DNA of 22,600 nucleotides, from positions 1-22,600 of the forward strand of contig CABVDD010000034.1 in NCBI GenBank assembly GCA_902497095.1. Reading direction: 5' to 3'. This DNA is from an uncultured Faecalicoccus sp. (GTDB taxonomy: Bacteria > Bacillota_I > Bacilli_A > Erysipelotrichales > Erysipelotrichaceae). Positions 1 through 6,362 of this stretch are shown here, in pieces; position 1 is the first letter of the stretch; the number at the start of each line of letters is the position of its first letter. A program made the position numbers and the translations under genes. Below the pieces are notes generated by a model. That model was not told where the DNA came from. It searched no databases and was given only the letters and a program-made list of their open reading frames with translations.

Positions 1-1
1 T

Positions 2-55
2 TCAAAGGGAATTGAAAAGATGGCTGAATTGCGTTACTATTTACTAGGTATTTAG
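2..55 (+). CDS. C-terminal tail of an unidentified protein (partial, 5' end outside window)
   Basis: One forward frame is open from the window edge to a TAG at 53-55 and encodes about 17 residues ending in RYYLLGI. A strong intrinsic terminator begins 23 bases after the stop, which is what makes a real gene end likely here. The fragment is too short to recognise a family, so no function is proposed. Confidence 0.4.
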   Translation, partial: SKGIEKMAELRYYLLGI

Positions 56-77
56 ACACAAACAATTATACCAAAAA

Positions 78-125
78 GGCCGGAGTATTTGACTTAAACC
101 ATCAAATATTCCGGTCCTTTTTTTG
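78..125 (+). terminator. rho-independent terminator, probably usable in both directions
   Basis: The arms GGCCGGAGTATTTGA (78-92) and TCAAATATTCCGGTCC (102-117) pair with one bulged base and one wobble around a 9-nt loop, followed by a run of seven T at 118-124. On the minus strand the same hairpin is followed by five T, so it may also end the esterase transcript that stops at 170. Confidence 0.85.
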
Positions 126-169
126 TATTTGAGAACTGCTTCAACCTATTTACTCGTTACAGCCCCTTT

Positions 170-910
170 TTATACCATCTTTGGTAAAAAGTATCGTAAC
201 ATGACTTCCCACCAAGGCCAGTCATGATTTACATCGTATCCCCAGAAATCAATCCAGGCATGTATACCTTTTTCATACAAAATCCCTGATAATTTCTGTA
301 AAGAATTTTTACAGACATCTTCCCAGGCGCCTTGTCCAACTGTCAAAATGATCTGTGATGCATTGTATTTTTGAATATACGGATGATTTACATCCATACC
401 AGCTAAATAAGCACATGGATCGTTGTTGTAACAATTATCATCATAAACGCCGTTAAAATATGCATTCATGTCATAGACACCACTGATGCCTAACACTTTA
501 TCGAAACGATCGGGAAATCTAAAAAATAGATTAGCAGCATGCGTTGCTCCCATGCTGGCACCCAGCGTCATACACTTTTCATCCTGCGGCAAACCGGCTT
601 TCCATAAAACGCTGGGTACCAATTCTTCCATAATATATTGTATCCAACATTCTTGCAGCCACATGCGATGATGTGTATCACCCTGCGAACTCCATGTTTC
701 TTTATCTATAGAATCCACTGTACAAAACTGAATGCGTCCTTCTTCAATCAAATCTTTAACCAGTGCAAACATGCCACGGTCTTCCCATTCAAAAAAGCGT
801 CCATCCTGACATGGGAAAACGAAACATAATTTACCGGCATGTCCATACATCTTAAACTCCATGAATCGATCTAAATAATGAGAATACTCTCGGAAATATC
901 GAATCTGCAT
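170..910 (-). CDS. alpha/beta-hydrolase, putative esterase (PF00756-like)
   Basis: A 246-residue protein that looks like a small cytoplasmic esterase of the esterase D / PF00756 type; there is no signal peptide. The nucleophile elbow is GASMGA with Ser119, and the likely catalytic His is His229 in NHDW, near the C-terminus as expected for the fold. The acid residue is less clear; GQGAWED (193-198) lies at the right distance. The reading frame extends to a GTG five codons upstream, but GTGAGG around that GTG is a Shine-Dalgarno sequence placed 8 bases before the ATG at 910, so ATG910 is preferred. The gene is transcribed alone, divergently from typA, from its own extended -10 promoter. The substrate cannot be read from the sequence. 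Family confidence is good, specificity unknown. Confidence 0.8.
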   Translation of the reverse strand: MQIRYFREYSHYLDRFMEFKMYGHAGKLCFVFPCQDGRFFEWEDRGMFALVKDLIEEGRIQFCTVDSIDKETWSSQGDTHHRMWLQECWIQYIMEELVPSVLWKAGLPQDEKCMTLGASMGATHAANLFFRFPDRFDKVLGISGVYDMNAYFNGVYDDNCYNNDPCAYLAGMDVNHPYIQKYNASQIILTVGQGAWEDVCKNSLQKLSGILYEKGIHAWIDFWGYDVNHDWPWWEVMLRYFLPKMV

Positions 911-937
911 ACTAAAAAACCTCACTATTCCGCCCTC

Positions 938-968
938 ATTATAGCATAACCAATTGTCTTTTTATCAA
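938..968 (-). promoter_or_regulatory. promoter of the esterase gene (extended -10)
   Basis: On the minus strand a perfect TATAAT (943-938) is preceded by TGC, giving an extended -10. A TTGATA -35 lies at 968-963 with a 19-bp spacer. It physically interleaves with the typA promoter on the other strand. Confidence 0.65.
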
Positions 969-982
969 CTCTGCATTATAAT
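954..982 (+). promoter_or_regulatory. promoter of typA
   Basis: TTGTCT (954-959), a 17-bp spacer and a perfect TATAAT (977-982) lie 33 bases before the typA start codon. The -35 box falls inside the spacer of the divergent esterase promoter. Confidence 0.65.
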
Positions 983-1014
983 TGTTCTGTTTTTTATGGA
1001 AAGTGAGTGAACTT

Positions 1015-2844
1015 ATGGCAGAAAAAGAAAAGATCTTAAATATTGCCGTTATTGCCCATGTCGATGCCGGCAAAAGTACATTAGTAGATGCGTTTTTAAG
1101 ACAAAGTGATGTTTTTAGAGATAATGAAGAAGTGGTAGACTGTATCATGGATTCCAATGATTTGGAAAGAGAACGTGGTATTACTATTTATTCCAAAAAC
1201 TGTTCCGTAATTCATAACGGTGTAAAAATCAACATTGTGGATACTCCAGGCCACGCCGACTTTTCCAGTGAAGTCGAACGAATCATCCGTACGGTAGATA
1301 CGGTAATTTTACTTGTAGATGCCAGCGAAGGTCCTATGCCACAAACACGTTTTGTTTTAAGCAAAGCTTTGGAAATTGGATTAAAACCTATTTTGTTGAT
1401 CAACAAAATTGATAAAAACGATCAGCGCGCAGAAGAAGTCGTTGATGAAGTCTATGAATTATTCTTAGATTTAAATGCCAATGATGAACAATTGGACTTC
1501 CCTATTTTATATGGAATCGCTCGTGAAGGAATCGTTCAATACGATTTAAATACCCCAAGCGATAATATCGAACCACTATTTGATACCATTTTAAAACATT
1601 GTGAAGTCTATCCTGATTTAGATGACAAACCTTGCCGTATGCAGGTATCAGCACTGGCATATGATGAGTATATCGGTCGATTAGGTATCGGACGTATTTA
1701 TTCTGGTGTTTTAAAACAAGGTACACAATATGTCCGATGTAACCAAGACGGCCTTGAAAAAAAGGAAACCATTTCAAACTTGTTTGTTTACAAAGGTTTA
1801 TCTCGTACCAATGTCAAAGAGGCAAGAAGTGGTGATATCGTAGTTATTGCCGGTATGCCTGATATCAGTATCGGAGATACGATTTGTGATATCGATCATG
1901 TAGAGCCTATGGATCATATCCCAATTGAAGAACCAACACTTTCCATGAACTTTCATGTGAATTCCAGTCCTTTTGCCGGCCGAAGCGGAAAATATGTTAC
2001 AAGCCGCAATATCAAAGAACGCTTAGAAAGAGAATTGGAAGTCAATGTAGGTCTAAAAGTGGAACCAACTGACAGTGCTGACTGTTTTAAAGTTTCTGGA
2101 CGTGGTGAATTACACATTTCCATTTTGATTGAAAACATGCGCCGTGAAGGATATGAGCTTGCCATCAGTAAACCGGAAGTTATCTTGCATCGTGATGAAA
2201 ACGGCGTAAAAGTTGAACCGGTTGAAGAAGTGATCTGCTTAGCACCAGAAGAATATTCTGGAACCATCATCAATAAGTTAAACCTAAGAAAAGGAATCAT
2301 GGAAAACATGGAAGAGGAAAATGGTTATGTCAAGATCATTTATCAAGTGCCTACTCGCGGCTTATTAGGTTTTAGAAATGAATTTATCAACGATACTCAT
2401 GGAGAAGGTACACTGGTACGAAGAATCTGCGGTTACGAACCATATAAAGGTGAAATTGCACAACGTATGCAAGGTGCCATGATTTCTACGGAAACAGGAA
2501 CTGCTATGACCTATGCTTTATGGAATCTACAAGAAAGAGGACAGCTTTTCATCGGTCCGCAAACTGAAGTATATGAAGGTATGATCATCGGAGAATCTTC
2601 TAAAAATATTGATATGGATGTCAATCCATTAAAAAATAAAAAATTGACAGCTATTCGCTCCAGCGGTCGTGATGAAGCCATGTTATTGACGCCACCAAGA
2701 ATCTTCTCTTTAGAGGAAGCCTTGGAATGGATCAACGATGATGAACTGGTTGAAGTAACACCAGATGCGATCCGTATTCGTAAAAAAGGTTTGACGGCCC
2801 AAGATCGTCGTGCTTTATATCGAGAAAAAATGGCTCAAAAATAA
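1015..2844 (+). CDS. typA: translational GTPase TypA/BipA
   Basis: A 609-residue ribosome-associated GTPase of the EF-G/LepA/BipA group, the normal length for TypA, involved in ribosome assembly and stress adaptation. Visible GTPase motifs are the P-loop AHVDAGKS (14-21), switch I region with RERGITI (52-58), DTPGH (76-80) and NKID (130-133). These are followed by the beta-barrel domain II, EF-G-like domains III and V, and a basic C-terminal domain ending near KKGLTAQDRRALYREK, which is typical of TypA. The P-loop reads HVDAGKST rather than the HVDHGKTT of E. coli and B. subtilis TypA, resembling EF-G in this spot. The frame is open further upstream, but ATG1015 gives the family-typical N-terminus. 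The ribosome binding site is weak (GGAAAGTGAG). The gene is monocistronic, with its own promoter and terminator. Confidence 0.96.
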   Translation: MAEKEKILNIAVIAHVDAGKSTLVDAFLRQSDVFRDNEEVVDCIMDSNDLERERGITIYSKNCSVIHNGVKINIVDTPGHADFSSEVERIIRTVDTVILLVDASEGPMPQTRFVLSKALEIGLKPILLINKIDKNDQRAEEVVDEVYELFLDLNANDEQLDFPILYGIAREGIVQYDLNTPSDNIEPLFDTILKHCEVYPDLDDKPCRMQVSALAYDEYIGRLGIGRIYSGVLKQGTQYVRCNQDGLEKKETISNLFVYKGLSRTNVKEARSGDIVVIAGMPDISIGDTICDIDHVEPMDHIPIEEPTLSMNFHVNSSPFAGRSGKYVTSRNIKERLERELEVNVGLKVEPTDSADCFKVSGRGELHISILIENMRREGYELAISKPEVILHRDENGVKVEPVEEVICLAPEEYSGTIINKLNLRKGIMENMEEENGYVKIIYQVPTRGLLGFRNEFINDTHGEGTLVRRICGYEPYKGEIAQRMQGAMISTETGTAMTYALWNLQERGQLFIGPQTEVYEGMIIGESSKNIDMDVNPLKNKKLTAIRSSGRDEAMLLTPPRIFSLEEALEWINDDELVEVTPDAIRIRKKGLTAQDRRALYREKMAQK

Positions 2845-2880
2845 GACAGAACCAGCAAATTTTGCTGATTCTGTCTTTTT
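2844..2880. terminator. bidirectional terminator between typA and the ECF S-component gene
   Basis: AAGACAGAA and TTCTGTCTT form the outer stem, with an inner AGCAAA/TTTGCT stem, followed by TTTTT on the plus strand. It starts at the typA stop codon. The minus-strand gene ends at 2882, and the A-rich left side gives it a T tract on that strand too. Confidence 0.85.
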
Positions 2881-2881
2881 C

Positions 2882-3442
2882 TTATAGCGTTTGTGTTTTT
2901 GATGCTTTCTGATCCAACTTTTTAAATGGTACTACTTTTGTCTTATCCAGTGTTGCCATAACCATAGGAATCAAAATCAACTGCACTACAATACCAGGTA
3001 TAGCAGTAAGCAATGCACCGTTGATCAACATCATAGCACTGACATTGGAGAAACCAACCAATATACAAGTGACAACCGCCCATACAATTCTTCCGGAAAT
3101 CATAGAGATGAATAACGCAATGTATAATTGTTTAATACATTGCCATTTGGCATGACTATATACATAGCCAATCACTCCACCATACGTGGCCAATTCAAAA
3201 GCCATCGCAATGGCCGTTGGAAACAATGGTGGCATTCCAAAAATCAAGCTTCTTAGTACCGGCAAGATCAAACCGATGCCCAAACCATATTCCCATCCGC
3301 ACAACAAACCACATAAAAATACAGGAATATGCATCGGCAATAACATACTTCCAACTTGTGGAATTTGTCCGGTAAAAAATGGCAATACAAATCCAATTGC
3401 CAGAAATAAAGCTGACAGTGTTAATTTTTGTATAGTCTTCAT
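2882..3442 (-). CDS. ECF transporter S component (substrate-binding membrane subunit)
   Basis: A 186-residue polytopic membrane protein with about five or six hydrophobic helices. The stretch LLPMHIPVFLCGLLCG (34-49), followed by LPVLRSLIFGMPPLFPTAIAMAFELATYG (60-88), is a pattern I recognise from Firmicute ECF S components of the PF12822-like group. Such proteins bind a vitamin or related micronutrient and need the shared EcfA/EcfA'/EcfT module, which is not encoded in this window, so this is an orphan (group II) S subunit. The substrate cannot be assigned; a vitamin is likely. The frame begins at a TTG six codons upstream, but AAGGGAG precedes ATG3442 by a normal distance, so ATG3442 is chosen. 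The C-terminus is basic and probably cytoplasmic. Confidence 0.8.
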   Translation of the reverse strand: MKTIQKLTLSALFLAIGFVLPFFTGQIPQVGSMLLPMHIPVFLCGLLCGWEYGLGIGLILPVLRSLIFGMPPLFPTAIAMAFELATYGGVIGYVYSHAKWQCIKQLYIALFISMISGRIVWAVVTCILVGFSNVSAMMLINGALLTAIPGIVVQLILIPMVMATLDKTKVVPFKKLDQKASKTQTL

Positions 3443-3477
3443 TAAATTACTCCCTTCCAATTGATATCTATTCTATT

Positions 3478-3507
3478 TTTATACTAGCATAAAGTGCATT
3501 TTATGAA
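3478..3507 (-). promoter_or_regulatory. candidate promoter of the ECF S-component gene
   Basis: On the minus strand TTCATA (3507-3502), an 18-bp spacer and TATAAA (3483-3478) precede ATG3442 by about 36 bases. This leaves a leader of roughly 30 nt, too short for a known riboswitch. The -35 is weak. Confidence 0.4.
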
Positions 3508-3558
3508 AAATACCTAGATGCCATAGGTTATTATGCATCACAAGAATACTTCAAAACC

Positions 3559-3579
3559 AAAAAAAAGCCCCTTTGGACT
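3559..3579 (-). terminator. short terminator after the cupin-like gene
   Basis: In the minus-strand transcript AGTCC-AAAG-GGGCT forms a 5-bp stem (one G-U pair) followed by eight U, 11 bases past the stop codon at 3590. The stem is small but the U tract is good. Confidence 0.55.
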
Positions 3580-3589
3580 CTTCTGTGCA

Positions 3590-3919
3590 CTAATCTCTAG
3601 TATTAATAATCAAAAACTTACAGTTTTGTTTTGCGATAATTCGATATTCTTTATCTGTTTCAATCAATAAAGATTCACCTTGACGAACAATGTAAAGCTC
3701 TTTATTCTGCAAAGAAACAATCAATGCACCTTCCATACACGTAATAAAGATATCTCGATCATCGGCTGGCAAAACCATTTCTCCATCATGCCATAAAGAA
3801 TGCATGATCATAGAAAAATCTGATGTATCTACAAATACTTTAGATAAAGATTGGCCCGGACTATACATCAGCATATTTCGCAATTGTACAGCTTCATTTT
3901 TTGGAAAATTTTTAATCAT
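3590..3919 (-). CDS. small cupin-like protein of unknown function
   Basis: A 109-residue soluble protein consisting of a single predicted beta-barrel domain. The pattern of alternating beta strands and glycine turns (WHDGEMVLPADDRDIFITCMEG, then VRQGESLLIETDKEYRIIA) resembles a one-domain cupin, with the short GESLLI segment in the place of cupin motif 2. The usual metal-binding His triad is not visible, so it may bind a ligand without metal or be a sensor. GGGAGGG stands six bases before ATG3919; the upstream in-frame ATGs overlap that ribosome binding site and are rejected. It has its own terminator and is divergent from the YczE-like gene. Function is not assigned. Confidence 0.55.
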   Translation of the reverse strand: MIKNFPKNEAVQLRNMLMYSPGQSLSKVFVDTSDFSMIMHSLWHDGEMVLPADDRDIFITCMEGALIVSLQNKELYIVRQGESLLIETDKEYRIIAKQNCKFLIINTRD

Positions 3920-3982
3920 ATTCATCCCTCCCATAACAGGATAGACTGTTTTGGACTTAAATACAAGTTAAAAACGAGTTAA

Positions 3983-4010
3983 TTCGAAACTTCTAAATTT
4001 GTGTTAAAAT
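3983..4010 (+). promoter_or_regulatory. promoter of the YczE-like gene
   Basis: TAAAAT (4005-4010) is preceded by TGT, an extended -10 element. A poor -35 (TTCGAA, 3983-3988) lies 16 bp upstream. The promoter is 19 bases before the start codon, whose ribosome binding site GGGGAGGG is at 4016-4023. Confidence 0.5.
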
Positions 4011-4028
4011 ACATCGGGGAGGGATTTT

Positions 4029-4661
4029 ATGAATGTTACTAAAAAATGGCTTTATTTTACAATCGGTGTACTCATCAATTCTTTTGGAATCGCATTGATC
4101 ACAAAAGGAGCTTTAGGAACTTCACCTATCTCTAGCGTACCTTATGTGTTATCACTACGATTTCCTTTTCTTTCTTTTGGCATGACCACGTTTTTGATCA
4201 ATACTCTTTTTATTTTGATACAAGTTTTTTTACTCAAACAAGACTTTAAGCCCCTTCAATTCTTACAATTTGGCATCAATATAGTTTTTAGTGCCTTTAT
4301 CGATTTCAGTATGGGAATCCTTTCTTTTCTTGAAGTTTCATCTTTCTGGATGCAATGTCTGATTCTACTTCTGGGATGCCTGGTTTTAGCACTAGGTATC
4401 AATTTTGAAGTGGCACCTAAAATCATGTTTGTTCCCGGAGAAGGTGCTGTCCAAGCTATTTCTGATACCTTTCATACCAATTTTGGAAAAACAAAAGTAG
4501 CCTTTGATACCACTTTAATGTCCACAGCCTTATTGTTGTCATTCTTATTTTTCGGAAGACTTAATGGACTAGGTGTTGGAACGATTATTTCAGCTTTGAT
4601 CGTTGGTATTTTCGTCAACGGTATACGAAATATTCTCCATTTAGAAAAACACTTTTCTTAA
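4029..4661 (+). CDS. YczE/YitT-type integral membrane protein (DUF6198-like)
   Basis: A 210-residue membrane protein with about five transmembrane helices. The N-terminal signature is GVLINSFGIALITKGALGTSPISSVPYVLS. A later segment, FVPGEGAVQAISDTFHTNFGKTKVAFD (residues about 137-163), is also characteristic of the YczE/YyaS/YitT membrane families, whose transport or sensing role is not established. A strong ribosome binding site lies five bases before the ATG. The gene converges with the rhodanese gene, with only six bases between the stop codons and no obvious terminator. A BLAST-level family call is secure; the biochemical role is not. Confidence 0.8.
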   Translation: MNVTKKWLYFTIGVLINSFGIALITKGALGTSPISSVPYVLSLRFPFLSFGMTTFLINTLFILIQVFLLKQDFKPLQFLQFGINIVFSAFIDFSMGILSFLEVSSFWMQCLILLLGCLVLALGINFEVAPKIMFVPGEGAVQAISDTFHTNFGKTKVAFDTTLMSTALLLSFLFFGRLNGLGVGTIISALIVGIFVNGIRNILHLEKHFS

Positions 4662-4667
4662 AATAAA

Positions 4668-4985
4668 CTATTTTTCAATTTTCCCATGATAGTTTTCAAT
4701 ACCACCAATATTAATCACATCATAATAGCCGGCTTTTTTCATTTGTCGAACGGCTCTTCGACTTCTATTTCCGCTTCGACAATAGACAAAAACCGGTGTT
4801 TTTTTATCCGGAATTTTCTTTAATACTTGATCTAAATGTGCTAAATCGATATTCATGCTTCCTGGAATATGTCCATTAGAATACTCCTGCATCGTTCTTA
4901 CATCTAATAAAACACCATTCTTAGCCATTTTATACACTTCTACTCCCGCATCTATATCAATTTGAAACAATTCTTTTAATCTCAT
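4668..4985 (-). CDS. single-domain rhodanese-like protein
   Basis: A 105-residue cytoplasmic protein made of one rhodanese domain. LLDVRTMQEYSNGHIPGSMNID (26-47) is the conserved first half, and the active-site loop CRSGNRS (69-75) carries the catalytic Cys69 that would form a persulfide during sulfur transfer. Length and motif order match stand-alone GlpE/YtwF-like sulfurtransferases. It begins two bases after the stop codon of the upstream acetyltransferase gene and has GGAGA seven bases before its ATG, so the two are almost certainly one transcript. The sulfur acceptor is unknown. Confidence 0.9.
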   Translation of the reverse strand: MRLKELFQIDIDAGVEVYKMAKNGVLLDVRTMQEYSNGHIPGSMNIDLAHLDQVLKKIPDKKTPVFVYCRSGNRSRRAVRQMKKAGYYDVINIGGIENYHGKIEK

Positions 4986-4987
4986 TT

Positions 4988-5482
4988 TTATTTCTCCAAT
5001 CTTTTCACAAAAAAATGGTCCATAGCACTATGTATTATGCATGACGGACGTTTGATTTCTTTAAAGCCTCTTTTTTTATATAATCCAATCGCTGGTTTAA
5101 GTACAGAATGTGTTTCTAAATACAACATTTTATATCCTTTTTGTAAAGCTTGTTCTTCTACCATTTCCATCAAAAGATTTCCATATCCTTTATTTCTGGC
5201 ATCCAAACACAAATAACATTTCTGCACTTCTACACATTGAAAAAAAATGTCACACTCTTCCAGACCAATACCACCCAGCACTCTTTGGTTGTTTTCCAAT
5301 ACCCAGTACCATCGCTTTTCTTTTTGGTAATATTGGCTTAAATGATCCAAGTTTTGATCAAAATAAGCAGTGCCTGGCACATCCAAATGAACACGTTCTA
5401 AACTATCTCTAATAATTTTGGCTATTCTTTCGTCATCTTTTGTCTGTATAGGACGAATATAAACTTCTTCTTTTATCGACAT
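4988..5482 (-). CDS. GNAT-family N-acetyltransferase
   Basis: A 164-residue acetyltransferase. The acetyl-CoA pyrophosphate-binding motif is RNKGYG (96-101) after the beta-4 strand CYLCLD. The C-terminal segment LYLETHSVLKPAIGLYKKRGFKEI is the conserved motif B of GNAT enzymes. The acceptor substrate cannot be predicted. The gene sits four bases after the stop of a small membrane ORF and two bases before the rhodanese gene. AAAGGT directly abuts the ATG, too close to work as a normal Shine-Dalgarno site, so translation is probably coupled to the upstream ORF. A TATACT box at 5494-5489, six bases before the ATG, raises the alternative of a leaderless transcript. Confidence 0.88.
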   Translation of the reverse strand: MSIKEEVYIRPIQTKDDERIAKIIRDSLERVHLDVPGTAYFDQNLDHLSQYYQKEKRWYWVLENNQRVLGGIGLEECDIFFQCVEVQKCYLCLDARNKGYGNLLMEMVEEQALQKGYKMLYLETHSVLKPAIGLYKKRGFKEIKRPSCIIHSAMDHFFVKRLEK

Positions 5483-5486
5483 ACCT

Positions 5487-5651
5487 TTAGTATAACAAAA
5501 ACTTACAAGCTATCCATCGATTAAAAATATAAAATATCGTGGCATAGATAAAGCATAGGATTAAAACCAAGATCACAAAAATCCAGTTTTCTGCATACAA
5601 CCGATCTTGTCTAGCTATCAATAGACTAAGCAAGATCACACTTACTCCCAT
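5487..5651 (-). CDS. small two-helix membrane protein, unknown (possible broken or frameshifted 5' end)
   Basis: A 54-codon frame starting at ATG5651 encodes two hydrophobic segments (about residues 3-12 and 24-43) around a polar turn RQDRLYAENW. It ends with the stop codon at 5489-5487, four bases before the acetyltransferase gene. There is no ribosome binding site before ATG5651. A better-placed AGAAAGGA lies before ATG5679, which is in another frame and reads only 17 codons. The two frames are joined across a run of eight T on the minus strand (5663-5656): removing one T would give a continuous 64-residue protein beginning MYLLHIF. It may be a frameshifted gene, a slippage-expressed gene, or a short ORF used for coupling. 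No family was recognised. Confidence 0.45.
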   Translation of the reverse strand: MGVSVILLSLLIARQDRLYAENWIFVILVLILCFIYATIFYIFNRWIACKFLLY

Positions 5652-5699
5652 ATACAAAAAAAATATGAAGAAGATACATATCCTTTCTTTGAACTTTAT

Positions 5700-5870
5700 T
5701 TAAAAGCTATCTCCTAAATACAGATGCTGCATCAAACTTAAAATAAAGATAACGATTCCTAATATCATAAATTCTTTTGGTAACGGATGATTGGCTTCCC
5801 AATAAAAAAATGATAAGGTGCCTATAAAAAATAATGTAGTTTCTATCCATTGTATTCTTTTAATCGTCAT
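5700..5870 (-). CDS. small hydrophobic protein with two membrane helices, unknown
   Basis: A 56-residue protein with hydrophobic segments at about 9-23 and 35-50, separated by the polar loop WEANHPLPKE. The frame extends twelve codons further upstream, but AAAGGGAT lies just before ATG5870 and the upstream extension looks like leader, so ATG5870 is chosen. It heads a minus-strand cluster with a second small membrane ORF, a GNAT enzyme and a rhodanese, and has a plausible promoter about 60 bases upstream. The same helix-polar loop-helix plan is seen in the next ORF. No family was recognised. Confidence 0.5.
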   Translation of the reverse strand: MTIKRIQWIETTLFFIGTLSFFYWEANHPLPKEFMILGIVIFILSLMQHLYLGDSF

Positions 5871-5928
5871 AATAATCCCTTTATAGTTATTAGGAACAAT
5901 CTTCATACTGTCTATTGGCTTAAAACAA

Positions 5929-5956
5929 GATATAACTTTATTAACATCTTTGCCAA
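5929..5956 (-). promoter_or_regulatory. candidate promoter of the small-membrane-protein/GNAT/rhodanese cluster
   Basis: On the minus strand TTGGCA (5956-5951) and TATATC (5934-5929) are separated by 16 bp, about 60 bases upstream of ATG5870. The -35 matches consensus at five of six positions. Confidence 0.45.
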
Positions 5957-6047
5957 ATTCCTGAAAATCTTTTGCTTGTTTCTAAATATTATTCACATAT
6001 GCTTATTTTATATTCTCATTTCCTATATCGCATTTCTTTTTATTTAC

Positions 6048-6362
6048 CTACTTTTCTTTATCCATCTCCACGATACGATCTAATTCTATAATTTGTTTGA
6101 CGATCTGAATATATCTTTGTTCTATATCCACTTTGCTTAAAATGCCTGTCTTTTGAATGTATTCTTTTCCATCATAATATACGATTCGTAACATATCGCC
6201 TTTTTGAACTTCATGGATTTTTTGGTCTAGTATTTCTAAATCATCTTCGGACAACTCTCTTTTTTCAACCACGACTCGCTCTTTCTCTTTTAAAAGTTCA
6301 CGAAATCCTTTTAAGGCATCAAAAGCTTGAAAAATATAGGCTCTTTGTTGCCGTGTCATCAT
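6048..6362 (-). CDS. YolD-like family protein
   Basis: A 104-residue protein of the YolD-like family (PF08863). The C-terminal half, DMLRIVYYDGKEYIQKTGILSKVDIEQRYIQIV (about 56-88), is the conserved YolD core. The N-terminal half is a charged helical segment beginning MTRQQRAYIFQAFDALKGF. YolD proteins are habitual operon partners of Y-family polymerases in Firmicutes (for example uvrX-yolD in B. subtilis) and have been likened to UmuD in role. Here the ATG overlaps the polymerase stop codon (ATGA). AGGAGG lies nine bases before the first ATG and twelve before the second, so either Met may be used. Transcription is expected from the polymerase promoter, under the divergent repressor. Confidence 0.88.
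   Translation of the reverse strand: MMTRQQRAYIFQAFDALKGFRELLKEKERVVVEKRELSEDDLEILDQKIHEVQKGDMLRIVYYDGKEYIQKTGILSKVDIEQRYIQIVKQIIELDRIVEMDKEK

Noticed and set aside
486..829. Two plus-strand frames inside the esterase gene
   Set aside because: They are opposite-strand shadows without ribosome binding sites or recognisable protein character.
4655..4700. Terminator between the convergent YczE-like and rhodanese genes
   Set aside because: Only weak A/T-rich pairing is present, with no GC stem; not reported as a feature.
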